Positions 36,548-49,451 of a stretch of DNA of 64,000 nucleotides are shown one piece after another. Every line of letters begins with the position of its first letter. The first letter of the stretch is position 1. The stretch comes from Cercis canadensis (Eukaryota > Streptophyta > Magnoliopsida > Fabales > Fabaceae), in contig QAOA01004014.1 of the NCBI GenBank assembly GCA_003255065.1, positions 68,952 through 132,951 on the forward strand, in the 5' to 3' direction. The translations under genes and the position numbers were made by a program. The notes under the pieces are model-generated. The model saw nothing but the letters and a program-made list of their open reading frames with translations. It ran no database searches and was not told the DNA's origin.

Positions 36548-38854
36548 ATGAGTCCTGCTTTACTTCCTAAGCATGTTGCTGCGGTTGTCCAATGTCAAAA
36601 AAATCCCCTGAAAGCGCTTGAAATGTTCAATTCCGTGAAAAAGGAAGATGGGTTCAAGCATACGTTGTTCACTTATAAATGCATGATTGAAAAGCTTGGA
36701 CTTCATGGGGAATTTGAAGCTATGGAGAATCTTATTTCAGAGATGAGAATAAATATTGATAACAGCTTATTGGAGGGAGTGTACATTGAAGCCATGAGGA
36801 ATTATGGAAAAAAAGGGAAGATTCAGGAAGCGGTTAATATATTTGAGGGGATGGATTTTTACAACTGTGAGCCATCTGTTCAATCATATAATGTGATTAT
36901 GAATATACTGGTCGAGAATGAGTATTTCAATCAAGCCCACAAAGTGTACATGAGAATGAGAGATAAAAGGATTGATCCTGATGTTTACAGCTACACCACA
37001 AGGATAAAATCCTTTTGTAGGACAAGCAGGCCTCATGCTGCTCTCAGGTTACTTAATAACATGCCTTCCCAAGGATGTGATTCCAATGCAGTAGCATATT
37101 GCACAGTCATTGCTGGATTTTATGAATACAATCAACAAGTTGAGGCATATGAATTGTTTGATGAAATGCTTGGCCGAAGTATATGTCCTGACGTTACCAC
37201 TTTTAATAAGCTTATTCATACACTTTGTAAGAAGGGTCGTGTCCAAGAAAGTGAGAAACTTCTCAACAAGGTTTTGAAGAGGGGGATTTCTCCAAATTTG
37301 TTCACATTCAACATCTTCATTCAAGGGTTTTGTAGAGAAGGTGCTCTTGACAGGGCTGCTAGATTATTGGGTAGTGTATCAAGGGAAGGCCTAACTCCTG
37401 ATGTTGTCACCTATAACACATTAATTTGTGGATTGTGTAGAAACTTTAGAGTTGTAGAAGCTGAGGCCTATTTACATAAAATGGTTAATGATGGGTTTGA
37501 GCCTGACGGCTTCACTTATAATAGTATTATTGATGGATATTGCAAGGTAGGGATGTTGCATAATGCAAATAAGATTCTGAAGGATGCAACCTTTAGGGGG
37601 TTCGTGGCTGATGAGTTTACTTATTGTTCCTTAATTAATGGATCATGCCAGGATGGTGACATAGACCATGCCATGGCCGTCTTTAAGGATGCACTAGGAA
37701 AAGGTTTAAGGCCTAGTATTGTTGTTTACAATACCTTAATCAAAGGGCTATCTCAACAGGGCCTTATTTTGCCCGCTTTGCAACTAATGAATGAGATGTC
37801 AGAAAGTGGTTGCCACCCCAATATCTGGACTTATAATTTAGTCATAAATGGCTTGTGCAAGATGGGTTGTGTATCTGATGCTAATCAACTCTTGAATGAT
37901 GCTATTGCCAAAGGGTGCCTTCCAGACATATTTACCTTTAACACGTTGATTGATGGTTACTGTAAACAGTTGAAGTTAGACCATGCAATTGAGATAGTAG
38001 ATAGAATGTGGAGTCAAGGTGTGACTCCTGATGTTATAACATATAACACTTTGTTGAATGGGCTCTGCAAGGCTGCAAAATCTGAAGGAGTCATGGAGAC
38101 TTTCAAAGCAATGGTAGAGAAGGGATGTGTTCCAAACACAATAACATACAATATACTCTTAGAAAGCCTTTGCAAAGATAAGAAAGTACACGAAGCTCTA
38201 CATTTTCTTGGGGAAATGAAAACCAAGGGATTGACTGCAGATGTTGTTAGTTTGGGCACATTGATCAATGGGTTCTGCAAGATTGGGGATCTTGATGGGG
38301 CTTACCAATTATTTAGAAGGATGGAAAAACAGTACAAGGTAAGTCAGACAACAGCAACATATAATATCATAATTAACGCATATTCAGAAAAGCTCAATCT
38401 GAATATGGCAGAAAAACTATTTTCTGAGATGAATGAAAATGGAAGTGACCCAGATAGCTACACTTATCGTGTCATGATTGACGGTTTCTGCAAAACGGGT
38501 AACATCACTTGCGGATACAATTTTCTGTTGGAAAAAATTGCAAAGGGGTTTATGCCATCACTGACAACATTTGGACGGGTTTTAAATTGTCTGTGTGTGA
38601 AGCACATGATTCATGAGGCAGTTGGTATCATCCGCCTTATGGTACAAAAAGGCATTGTCCCTGATGTCGTAAATGCAATTTTTGAAGCTGATAAAAAGGA
38701 GATAGCAGCACCTAAAATTGTTGTAGAAGATTTGTTGAAGAAGGGCCATATAACTTATCAAGCCTATGAACTATTATATGATGGCATAAGAGATAAAAAG
38801 GTGCTGAAGAAAAGACTCCCAACCATGAACTCTCGTAATTCAGGGACCAGGTAA
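36548..38854 (+). CDS. P-class PPR protein, At1g74580-like
   Basis: Intronless gene for 768 residues, almost all made of 35-residue P-class PPR motifs with the canonical pattern (PDVxTYNTLIxGLCK and variants) repeated about 19-20 times. The N-terminal ALLPKHVAAVVQCQ and the C-terminal DKKEIAAPKIVVEDLLKK resemble Arabidopsis At1g74580 at matching places. P-class PPR proteins bind single-stranded organelle RNA and affect stability, splicing or translation. Earlier in-frame ATG codons exist (from 36494), but the segment before 36548 is low-complexity and the family starts near MSPALLPKH, so 36548 was chosen. The TRIP4 gene diverges to the left with about 590 bp between start codons, which should hold both promoters. 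Confidence 0.92.
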   Translation: MSPALLPKHVAAVVQCQKNPLKALEMFNSVKKEDGFKHTLFTYKCMIEKLGLHGEFEAMENLISEMRINIDNSLLEGVYIEAMRNYGKKGKIQEAVNIFEGMDFYNCEPSVQSYNVIMNILVENEYFNQAHKVYMRMRDKRIDPDVYSYTTRIKSFCRTSRPHAALRLLNNMPSQGCDSNAVAYCTVIAGFYEYNQQVEAYELFDEMLGRSICPDVTTFNKLIHTLCKKGRVQESEKLLNKVLKRGISPNLFTFNIFIQGFCREGALDRAARLLGSVSREGLTPDVVTYNTLICGLCRNFRVVEAEAYLHKMVNDGFEPDGFTYNSIIDGYCKVGMLHNANKILKDATFRGFVADEFTYCSLINGSCQDGDIDHAMAVFKDALGKGLRPSIVVYNTLIKGLSQQGLILPALQLMNEMSESGCHPNIWTYNLVINGLCKMGCVSDANQLLNDAIAKGCLPDIFTFNTLIDGYCKQLKLDHAIEIVDRMWSQGVTPDVITYNTLLNGLCKAAKSEGVMETFKAMVEKGCVPNTITYNILLESLCKDKKVHEALHFLGEMKTKGLTADVVSLGTLINGFCKIGDLDGAYQLFRRMEKQYKVSQTTATYNIIINAYSEKLNLNMAEKLFSEMNENGSDPDSYTYRVMIDGFCKTGNITCGYNFLLEKIAKGFMPSLTTFGRVLNCLCVKHMIHEAVGIIRLMVQKGIVPDVVNAIFEADKKEIAAPKIVVEDLLKKGHITYQAYELLYDGIRDKKVLKKRLPTMNSRNSGTR

Positions 38855-40658
38855 TCAACTGTTGCTTAGAAGATAATATCATTGGAATGTGAATATAGAC
38901 TTCATGATCTGCAGCTTGGTTCCAAAGATGTTAGGAGCTTCCAACAGATACCTATTACAACAGTGAACTTCGGTGCATCTGAAGATGAGTTTAATCTGCT
39001 AGTACTGGTACACATAGTTTGTTTCTTTATTTTCTACAAATTTACCAACAAACTACAAACCGTGCTCAGAATTTTTTATTTTTGGAATTTTCAGGGTTAG
39101 GGTAGAGGATTTCAATTGAAACACAATCCATCAGTAAGTTACTTCAGTCAAGGTATTTCTGCTATCTTTATGCTACTGTTTTTTCATAAATAATTGACGG
39201 CTTGTTGTGTAAGTATTCCTATGTTATAACAGAACATTAGCTGAATTCAAGGTAGTGTATGTGAAAAGTCTTTTTTCTTTTTCCCTTGATTAAATACACA
39301 CGTTCTTTTATATGCAACTTGCAAATGTTTTCCTTTGGTGTTGTACCAGTTCTAAGTAAATATGGAATTCTCTGTTTCGTTATTTATGTGAAACAGGATG
39401 AAAAAAGAACTCAAGGAGAATGCAAGAGTGGATCCAAATTTAGAGAAGTCAATTGAAGAGATCGTTATACTCTCCAGTCTGAATTATGAGAACAATCATG
39501 CCAAGAGAAGGTTGCATACAAACTACAAATCTACCAAGATCAAGGCAAATAATGATGTCCTCCAACTACGTATGGGAGATAGTAATGTCAGTTGCATAAC
39601 TTTTATGTTTTCAAATCTGCACAATAGGCTACACTTATATTGAGCCACATGATTTGTGAACAGAAGAGTTGTACAACTAACGTTAGATGTCGCGGGAGAG
39701 CTTGATGGTTGAGAAGGTTGTAAATAACTGCATAATGTATTCAAGTTCCCTCTGATGAAGCTTTATCTTCAATCTTCACACAAGAATAACGCAATAAAAA
39801 TTGAAGCATCCTTTGATTTCGGAACCTCATAAACATGAATTATTGCTGGTCAGTTTTTCTTTTCCTCTTCTTAATCCTATAATATCCAATGTCTAAAACT
39901 TCATTTCCCATGCACTACTTTCCTCTCCTTCAAATAATGAAAGACTAAAGATATCCACATTCAAGCCACGTGATGATTAATTAATTTGTCAGGTGCTCCT
40001 GTTGTCTTCTCTTGAGATGTAAGTCCGGTTATAAACTACATTATAAAAACTTGAATTAAGTAAGAAACCAACCAAGTGTGTAAGGAACATACTTAAATTG
40101 GCAAGTGCCCAATGTCTAAGAAATGAAATGAAATGGAAGAAAGAATGAACATATATCATTCCATCAATAGGTCTCCAAATTGTTCATTTGGAAGGAAAAA
40201 ACTTTATTTAATGACTGCTTTAAGTACTACAATGAATACGATCCTAAAGTCCTATATGCCCACCTATGAGAATCAATAGATTGATAATTGATACAATGAA
40301 CAAATCAGAGTTTCTCCCACTTAGCAAAGTCGCATCACAACCCAAACTACAGAGACAATAGCGAATTGAAAGACTGTATACATGATGTCCTCGATACATG
40401 TCTAACTTGTGTGCACAATGGGAACATGTACTGAGGGGTTATCTGTGTATCAGGCCCTATCATTCATTTGAGATATAGAGCATGCCACGCATAGAGCAAA
40501 GAAGAACCTGAAGAATGCTCTTTTGCTGTTACGGTTATCTATCAGGAAAGTCTAGTCTTCAGACATCAACTCACTCTTCTTTTACCATATATATATGCAA
40601 GGGATTCAAGTGATCAAATTAGCAGGTATCAAGACAGCAATCATGGCCTAATTTCTTC
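38855..40658. other. Convergent spacer between two PPR genes
   Basis: The 3' flanks of the At1g74580-like and OTP87-like genes. Small open frames at 38882-39643 have no recognisable content and probably lie in 3' UTR or intergenic sequence. Nothing else was seen. Confidence 0.5.
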
Positions 40659-43337
40659 TCACACATAGCTCCAACCAGGCTCTTTCTTTGTCCCAGTTCC
40701 CTTCATCAGGCTTCTAATCTTTGTGACTTCCTCCCACTGTCCTACATCTGCACAGATGTTTGAGAAGGAAACATAAGCTCCGGCATCACATGACCTCAAT
40801 TCCATTACCTTTCTGGCTGCTAGCTTTCCAAGCTCAAAATCACCATGGACCTTGCAAGCAGCAAGCAGTGTTCCCCATATTAAAGCATCAGGCTCAAGAG
40901 GCAGATTGTTAATGAAACTTTCAGCCTCTCTCAATCTACCTGATCGACCAAGAACATCAACGATACAGGCATAATGACAATGACCAGGCTTAATGCCATA
41001 GTCTTTTACCATTGAATTAAAATAGAAGAAGGATTCTTCCACCAACCCACTATGACTGCAAGACAATAGAACCCCAACAAAAGTTACTGAATCAGGTTGG
41101 ATGCCTTCTTTTCTCATAAGTTCATAAGTAGCTAAGGCCTCTGCACCTTTACCATGTTGAGCATAGCTCACTATGATAGCTGTCCAACCTATCAAATCAG
41201 GCTTCTCAACATGATCAAATGCTTTACGGCAATCCTCAATGCTTCCACATTTTGAGTACATTGTAACTAGTGAACTGCCAACAGATACATCTGATTCCAA
41301 GCCCAGCTTTACAATGTATGCATGCAGTTGAGTCCCAATTGACGATCTGTTTAAAAGTGCAACAGCCCCGAGAATGGATGAAATTGTGAAGGAGTCAATT
41401 TCTACACCTATCAGGAGCATATCATGAAATGACAAGAGTGCCTCTTCAATTAAGCCATTTTGGGCATATCCTGAGACCAATGAAGAGCAAGCAACAGGAT
41501 CCTTATGGGGTAGCATATTGAACACCCTCCTTGCCAACTCCAAGCTTCCACACTTTGAATACATGGTCACCAGTGCACCACCAACAACTGTGTTTGTTCC
41601 TGATCCCAAACGAAAAGCGGAACCATGAATTTCTTTACCTGTTTGTAAGATACATAGAGCAGAACATGCAGTTAGAATTGCAATTAAGGTCATCTGATCA
41701 GGTACAATTTCTTGATACAGCATGTCTTTGAATAGCTGAAGAGCACGATCTGCATGGCCATGGTATGCAAAACCAGCTATCATTGAGGTCCAGGAGACAT
41801 TGTCTTTGTGAGGAAGTTGCTCAAAAACTTCATAAGATTCCTCTAGACAACTGCACTTTGAGTACATTGTGAAAAGTGAACTGCCTAAAGAAAGATCAGT
41901 AACTTGCCCAGACTTTACACAGTAACTATGCATCTGTCTCCCTAGATTTAAACAACTTATAGCACTTAACACACTAGAAATACAATACCTATCAGGCGTC
42001 ATACTTTGTGCTAGCATAGTCTGGAATAACTCAACTGCATTTCCAGAATTTTTGTTCTGAGCAAAGGAAGATATCATTGCTGTCCATGTGTCCTGATCCT
42101 TCGTATTTTTTATCTCACTGAACGCTAACTCAGATAGTCCAACTTCTCCTAATTTTGCATACATGTTGATCAAAGCAGCCCCAACAGTTACGTCCAAACA
42201 AAATCCTAATTTTAATATCAAGGAATGGATTTGGCCCGCCTCTTTAATCATCCCTGGTTTTGCACATGCAGCAAGTACACTAGTAACAGTATAGTTATTG
42301 ATCTCCTCCCCCACTTCTCTCATATCTTTGAAAAACTCTAGAGCAGAAACAGAATCATCCTCTTGCACAAACCCAGAAATTATAGCGGTCCAAGAGACCA
42401 CATTATGGACTGTCATCTGTGAGAATTTCTTAGCAGCATCATGCATACACCCACATTTGGCATATAAATCAACTATAGCAGTCTCCGCAAAGACATCTGT
42501 TGCACCACATTTGATCACACATACATGAATTGCTTTCCCCATCTCCAGTTCTCTAAGTGCACTACATGCTGTTAAAATGCTTGAAAACGTATAGTTATTT
42601 GGCAATAGAGATGCACGGCACATTTGACGAAGAAGATCCAAAGCAACCCAGTTCTCTCCATTTCTAACTGCCCCAGAAATAATTGCATTCCAACATACCT
42701 TGTTATCACATGAAACATCAAAAAAGACCCTTAAAGCATGGTTAAAGCTGCAATTTTTGGCAAACATATCCATCATTCCAGTCCTAACATAACCATTCGA
42801 AATGAACCCCTTTTTTATTGCAAGTGCATAGACTTGCTCGCCAAATATTGGAGCTTGCAAGGTGGCACAGGCTGAAAGAACACTCCGATAAGTAAACTCA
42901 TTGGGCTCAAAACCAAGTAAGTGCATCCCACAAAATATCTCCCATGATTTCTGAAACATTGAATTATGGTTGTAACCAGAGATCATGATATTCCAAGAGA
43001 TAACTATTGGAAGAGGAACTGTATCAAACAACTTGCGGGCAACAACTATGGCAGCAGATTTACAGTACCAATCGAGCAAACAGTTTGTGAAAAAGATATT
43101 GGATCGTAATACACCGGTTGTAAGCAAATGGGCGTGTAAAACTTTTGTGTTTCTAACACTCTTGTGTCTTGACATTCTGTGATCATTGAAGAACTTAAAA
43201 GGGTCGAAAAGAGTGGAGCTTTCTTCATGTTTGGGACAAGCAACAACATAATTTTCTGCAAAGGCGACCGAATATGTGAATCCGCGGGCAAGGTGAGAAA
43301 TTTTGGTTTGGAAGCTTTGACTGATAAGAGAATTCAT
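40659..43337 (-). CDS. OTP87: PLS/E-class PPR editing factor, OTP87-like
   Basis: Intronless gene for 892 residues, with an N-terminal extension fit for organelle targeting. It carries a long array of P-L-S PPR motifs (for example [40 protein letters not shown], alternating with MYSKCG and MYAKLG blocks). The C-terminal E region ends at about KKEPGWSYV, with no E+ extension or DYW domain. Arabidopsis OTP87 (At1g74600, about 895 residues) is a mitochondrial factor needed for editing of nad7 and atp1 transcripts. Similar length, E-type end and neighbouring genes (At1g74580-like, GSTU10-like) support orthology, though the RNA target cannot be read from the sequence here. The ATG at 43337 opens the frame. 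tRNA-Leu(CAG) lies divergently, 102 bp from the start codon. Confidence 0.88.
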   Translation of the reverse strand: MNSLISQSFQTKISHLARGFTYSVAFAENYVVACPKHEESSTLFDPFKFFNDHRMSRHKSVRNTKVLHAHLLTTGVLRSNIFFTNCLLDWYCKSAAIVVARKLFDTVPLPIVISWNIMISGYNHNSMFQKSWEIFCGMHLLGFEPNEFTYRSVLSACATLQAPIFGEQVYALAIKKGFISNGYVRTGMMDMFAKNCSFNHALRVFFDVSCDNKVCWNAIISGAVRNGENWVALDLLRQMCRASLLPNNYTFSSILTACSALRELEMGKAIHVCVIKCGATDVFAETAIVDLYAKCGCMHDAAKKFSQMTVHNVVSWTAIISGFVQEDDSVSALEFFKDMREVGEEINNYTVTSVLAACAKPGMIKEAGQIHSLILKLGFCLDVTVGAALINMYAKLGEVGLSELAFSEIKNTKDQDTWTAMISSFAQNKNSGNAVELFQTMLAQSMTPDRYCISSVLSAISCLNLGRQMHSYCVKSGQVTDLSLGSSLFTMYSKCSCLEESYEVFEQLPHKDNVSWTSMIAGFAYHGHADRALQLFKDMLYQEIVPDQMTLIAILTACSALCILQTGKEIHGSAFRLGSGTNTVVGGALVTMYSKCGSLELARRVFNMLPHKDPVACSSLVSGYAQNGLIEEALLSFHDMLLIGVEIDSFTISSILGAVALLNRSSIGTQLHAYIVKLGLESDVSVGSSLVTMYSKCGSIEDCRKAFDHVEKPDLIGWTAIIVSYAQHGKGAEALATYELMRKEGIQPDSVTFVGVLLSCSHSGLVEESFFYFNSMVKDYGIKPGHCHYACIVDVLGRSGRLREAESFINNLPLEPDALIWGTLLAACKVHGDFELGKLAARKVMELRSCDAGAYVSFSNICADVGQWEEVTKIRSLMKGTGTKKEPGWSYV

Positions 43338-43439
43338 AGGGGTTCAGACGAAAGGGAGAAGAAGCAGAGTGACGAGTTGAAGAGCGCGGGAACTTGGACT
43401 GTAAAAATAAATAAAATTTTTCCGAAGATATCTTTTAAA

Positions 43440-43520
43440 GTCAAGATGGCCGAGTTGGTCTAAGGCGCCAGTTTCAGGTACTGGTCCGAAAGGGCATGGG
43501 TTCGAATCCCATTCTTGACA
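43440..43520 (+). tRNA. tRNA-Leu (anticodon CAG)
   Basis: Class II tRNA fold. The acceptor GTCAAGA pairs with TCTTGAC, the A-box region is TGGCCGAGTTGG, and the B-box region is GGGTTCGAATCCC. The anticodon arm CCAGT-TTCAGGT-ACTGG gives CAG (leucine, CUG). A long variable arm is present and the discriminator base is A. A TTTT run follows about 25 nt downstream. Divergent from the OTP87-like gene. Confidence 0.95.
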
Positions 43521-43618
43521 AAGATAATATCTTACTTCCCTTGTTTTCTCCATTTTATCTTCTGCCAAGGTCATTTGAATTTATAAGTTGGCGAAGAAGT
43601 TGAAGGAAATTAGAAGCT

Positions 43619-43918
43619 GCCCAGTTAAGAGGGTGGAGTTGGCCCTCAAATTCAAAGGCAAACCTTATGAGTTATGAGTATAATGGAAGACGATGTCGCA
43701 AACAAAAGAGATTTGCTTCTCAAGTACAACCCTGTGCACAAGAAGGTTCCTGTACTTGTTCATAATGGAAAACCCATTGCTCACTCAATTGTCATCATTG
43801 AATAGAATACAATACATTGACAAAACCTGGAACCATGCTGCTGCCTCGAGATCCCTATAAAAGAGCCCAAGTACGCTTCAGGGTTAAATTTATCCACGAA
43901 CACCTAATTAAATAACAA
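43619..43918 (+). pseudogene. Tau glutathione S-transferase pseudogene, exon 1 fragment
   Basis: This stretch aligns with exon 1 of the intact GST that starts about 520 bp downstream, and it continues a few bases into that gene's intron, so it arose by DNA duplication rather than from mRNA. The coding frame is broken by extra bases after the PYEY region, by a roughly 10-bp insertion with an in-frame TAG near 43803, and by a small deletion before the LLP region. The 5' end with the catalytic serine region is mostly missing. No exon 2 copy was found. Not expected to make protein. Confidence 0.85.
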
Positions 43919-44030
43919 GCTTTTCAAAAGTAGGACTAGCAGTTGATGATGCTATTCCAAAGTCAAAAAGACGACTATTGACTGGAGGCTCATTTCACAT
44001 GTAGAGCACTATTCTTGATCCAAGTTAACT

Positions 44031-44070
44031 TGACGAACAAGTTAGAACAACTTGGAATCCATGTATAAAA
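44031..44070 (+). promoter_or_regulatory. GST promoter: TGACG half-site and TATA box
   Basis: TATAAAA at 44064-44070 lies about 71 bp upstream of the GST start codon, fitting a core promoter. A TGACG word at 44031-44035 is half of an as-1 element, the TGA-bZIP site common in tau GST promoters that respond to salicylate, auxin and xenobiotics. The second half-site is not evident. A (GA)n run sits directly before the ATG. Confidence 0.5.
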
Positions 44071-44140
44071 CTGAGCACAAGCATGGATTCAATTATCACA
44101 TGGAAACTAAAGAACAATAGAGATAGAGAGAGAGAGAGAG

Positions 44141-45079
44141 ATGGCAGAGCAAAAGAAGGTGATCCTGCATGGAACGTGGGCTAGCCCTTATGCAAAGAGG
44201 GTGGAATTGGCCCTCAAACTCAAAGGCATACCTTATGAGTATGTGGAAGAAGATTTAGCAAACAAAAGTGATTTGCTTCTCAAGTACAATCCTGTGCACA
44301 AGAAGGTTCCTGTACTTGTTCATGATGGAAAACCCATTTCCGAGTCAATTGTCATCATTGAGTACATTGACGAAACCTGGAAGCATGGTCCTAAATTGCT
44401 GCCTCAAGATCCCTATAAAAGAGCCCAAGTACGCTTCTGGGTTAAATTTCTTCAGGAACAGGTAATTAACTCTAACCACTACCTTATCTTACTCAACCAT
44501 GTGTTTCTTAATTAATTCATTGCCTAGATTAGACTATATATGTATTATTAGTAGTTCAAGAATTCAATTATCTGGACTTTTGTGATGGAACGCCTAATGT
44601 TCGAGTTGTCCCATTAAAAATACAAGTTAATTTTAAGAAAATATAAGCAATTTATCCTGAGTCAACTTTTTTTGGGTCTAATGCTTGTGTATTTCTTGAT
44701 GCAGCTATTTGAGACTGTAATTGTAATAATCAAAACTGAAGGACAAGTGCAAGAAAAAGCTATAAAGGAACTACATGAAAAACTGGCTCTGCTTGAAAAT
44801 GGAATGAAGACCTTTTTCCCAAATGGCAATCCTGGTGTTGATGACAGCAACGCAGGACTCTTAGAGATTGTCTTTCTTATGTTTTTTGGAGCTTACAAAG
44901 CTCATGAAGAAGTTCTTGACATAAAGTTGATAGATCCAGAGAAGTTTCCTCTGTTATTCTCTTGGTTGTTGGCTATTGTTGAGTTGCATGCAGTGAAAGA
45001 GTTAACCCCTCCTCACCAGAAAGTGGTGGATCTTCTTCAGTTTTTAAGGCAGAAAGCTCTGAAATCTACGGTACCTTGA
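44141..45079 (+). CDS. GSTU10: Tau-class glutathione S-transferase, GSTU10-like
   Basis: Two exons, 44141-44461 and 44705-45079, code for 231 residues. The single intron after codon 107 is the usual position in tau GSTs. The N-terminal thioredoxin-fold domain has the tau motif [12 protein letters not shown] with catalytic Ser15, then [16 protein letters not shown], where glutathione contacts are expected (the Glu-Ser pair). The C-terminal helical domain begins at about residue 90. Tau GSTs conjugate glutathione to electrophiles such as herbicides and oxidised lipids in the cytosol, or bind ligands. Neighbours (At1g74580-like and OTP87-like PPR genes) match those of Arabidopsis GSTU10 (At1g74590). 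An exon-1 pseudogene lies immediately upstream. Confidence 0.92.
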
Positions 45080-46084
45080 TATCATCTCTCAGAGATAAAA
45101 GTAAGGGGAAAGGGTATAGTAGGTGCTTTCCCACTGTGTATTAAAGCAGAGTGTTGGGGGAGGAGAGGTAGCACTGCTGCACTACCACTAATACCATATA
45201 TGCTATTTAGCTTTGATTTCCTTTCAACTAGCTTCTCTTGCTAAGTTGCTAACTTTGTTGTGTGTTATGGAATATCTGTCAATAATAATATTTACATTCC
45301 ATTATTGATGACACCACCTATTTCTGCCAAATGAATTGTTTGCTTTGTTTAAAAAGTGAAACTAGTTGTATGGAAGCAGAGAAGAAAAAAAGTGTTATCC
45401 GTGAAATAAAAAATGCTGATTAACCAAAGCAAATCCTTATTTATGCTGAGTGTTTTTGAATAGAATCCATCAATATCTTTTCTTTTTTTTTAATATGAGA
45501 ACCTATCAATATCTTATATTTACAACTTACAACTGCATATTTTTTTTCTAATCTCCATATGATCATATATTTTTCAAAAAAGAATATATAACTTTTGTCA
45601 TTTCTTCCTTTCCTTACCAAAAAGCCACCAAAAATGTTTTTTTTAGAATGAGTTTGTTGTGCTAAAAGTTGAAAATATTTTTTATAATTCATCTCGAAAT
45701 AATTAAAATATATTTTATATTATATGATTATTATCATATGTAAAATATATAATTATTAAATATGATAATAACGTACGAAAGAAATATATAATAACTATAT
45801 AATAAATTCAACAGTACTTATTATATCAAATAATTATATATTTGATCAATAATAACCATTAAAAGATATTAGAGTCCCTTTTTTTTTTAGTAAGTTCACT
45901 GTGTGACAAACTGAAAATAAAATATTTTCAAATTTTAACTTCAACATGACAAAATTCGAGCCGTTGGATGAACCTATTATCGCCATCAGATCTAGGGCGT
46001 ATTAGTTATGAGGTGGGTGGTGAGTTGAAGAGGCGAGTCTAGTGTAGCCAGTTCTGGGAGAGAAGGGAGAGAGGAAGATCGAAG
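45080..46084. other. Intergenic region between GST and RPL34
   Basis: The 3' flank of the GST, then a very AT-rich stretch at 45480-45960, then the RPL34 promoter and leader. No clear telobox or site II motif was seen close to the RPL34 start. Confidence 0.5.
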
Positions 46085-47878
<1,794 letters not shown>

Positions 47879-49451
47879 ATGGACAAGCCTCTTTTTTGTT
47901 TTTTTTTTTTGCCCTTTTTCAGTATGATGTGCTTAGAAGGGATAATATATTCTCGCACCCTTTGCTGACAAGTAATATTCCGATTTATGATGCACTGCCT
48001 AATTGATTCTATGACTTATCTGCTCTGATTTATGAAGCAATCTTGAGTCTGAGAATGGTGAGATTGAAGGGTCCAAAATTCATTTCTTTGATTGCGACGA
48101 AAACTATATCGACGAATGAATTTGAAACTTGCCAATATGATGAACATCACACTGAACTTTGACTTATGTCTTATCATCAAGTGTAAACCACTCGCAGAAT
48201 GAAAATATTTACTGCCACAAGGGAAAATATCACCATACCAGTATGATCCAGGGTATGGATACCTTGAGTGGTGGATGAATTAAATTGTGACACGTGTTTT
48301 TTTAAAAATCAGAATAACTTGCTTTCCAGGTTTTTATTATTTCCACGGTAGGCAAGTTAGTTTTTAATTTTACTAAGGCACCCATCTTCATTTATTCGAC
48401 CGAGAAACTCATAGCTCTTTGGGGGACTTGCCGGCGATGGTGGTTGTTTGTGTTACCACTTTGCACAGAGTCACAAGCGAACACAGCAGGATCTGAGCTT
48501 TGTGACATCCAGAAGCAATAGGGGATTAGATCAGGAGATAGCATTGTATAAGTAACTGATGAAATTGGTTTGGTATTGAACAGAACTTGTACATAGGAGG
48601 GATTGTTCTTATAATGAGATTTGCATCAATATACGTTTAATGATTCAGATGACGGTTCAGATCTTTCCAACATAACTCATGTCACATGAATCCGGGTACT
48701 GTGTTGAGTGAGTTATGAGTATGCAATTTGTCTTTATAATGGATTTGGATGGTAAATTTTTTTTTTTTTGGGAACTGTAACTGCGGTGGGGAATGGCGAA
48801 CACAATGCTTTGAAAAATGGACTCAAGCTTGCCGGCGGCGACGGTGACGGTGTTTTGGCCAAATTTTTTTTTTTGGCAATCAAACGGGGCTAAAGCTCAA
48901 ACGAGAACTACACAAAAAGTTTACCGGGAAAAGAAACCCCTGAGATATCACCCAGAAGCAGAGTGTGTAACTCTGGCAACGGAGAAGAAAGAAAAAGGAA
49001 ATCCTGCACATTTCATGTGTTCCAGGTATCGATACGTGTACTTATCTTTTGCATCCTAAATTTGCTTGTTTTCGCACCATCCAATTGATATAAAATACAG
49101 ATCACGGTAAAAAGTAAAAACCCAAAGAGAGAGATAAATGAAATGAAATTAAATATGATCAGTAAACTTCTACCTTCAATTCATCCGGTTTGGGTCTAGA
49201 CTATAGACTTGAGAAGAATGTTAGAACTAAAGTAAGCTTCTCTTTCAGAAAGAGTATTTGACTGGAAACTGATATTCGGTTTTGATTTTATCAGATTTTT
49301 TAAAGAAGAAAGAAATAATATGAAATTCCAAAAGTATACTTAAAAAATAAATAAGGATTTGTTTGGGAAGCCAAACACATGAAAGTCTGGAAACTGGCTA
49401 CTTGTTCCATTCAAACTTCAAAGATAGAGTGAGAGGGGATTGGGGAATGAA
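47879..49451. other. Intergenic region between RPL34 and a DYW-PPR gene
   Basis: The 3' flank of RPL34 and upstream DNA of the PPR gene. A short open frame at 48817-49059 has no support. Two related GCCGGCG-containing words occur near 48431 and 48831. Confidence 0.5.

Noticed and set aside
38882-39643. Small frames 3' of the At1g74580-like gene
   Set aside because: No family resemblance, and the upstream gene already has a complete C-terminus.
48817-49059. 80-codon frame before the DYW-PPR gene
   Set aside because: Low-complexity start, no recognised content, and no splice link to the PPR gene.
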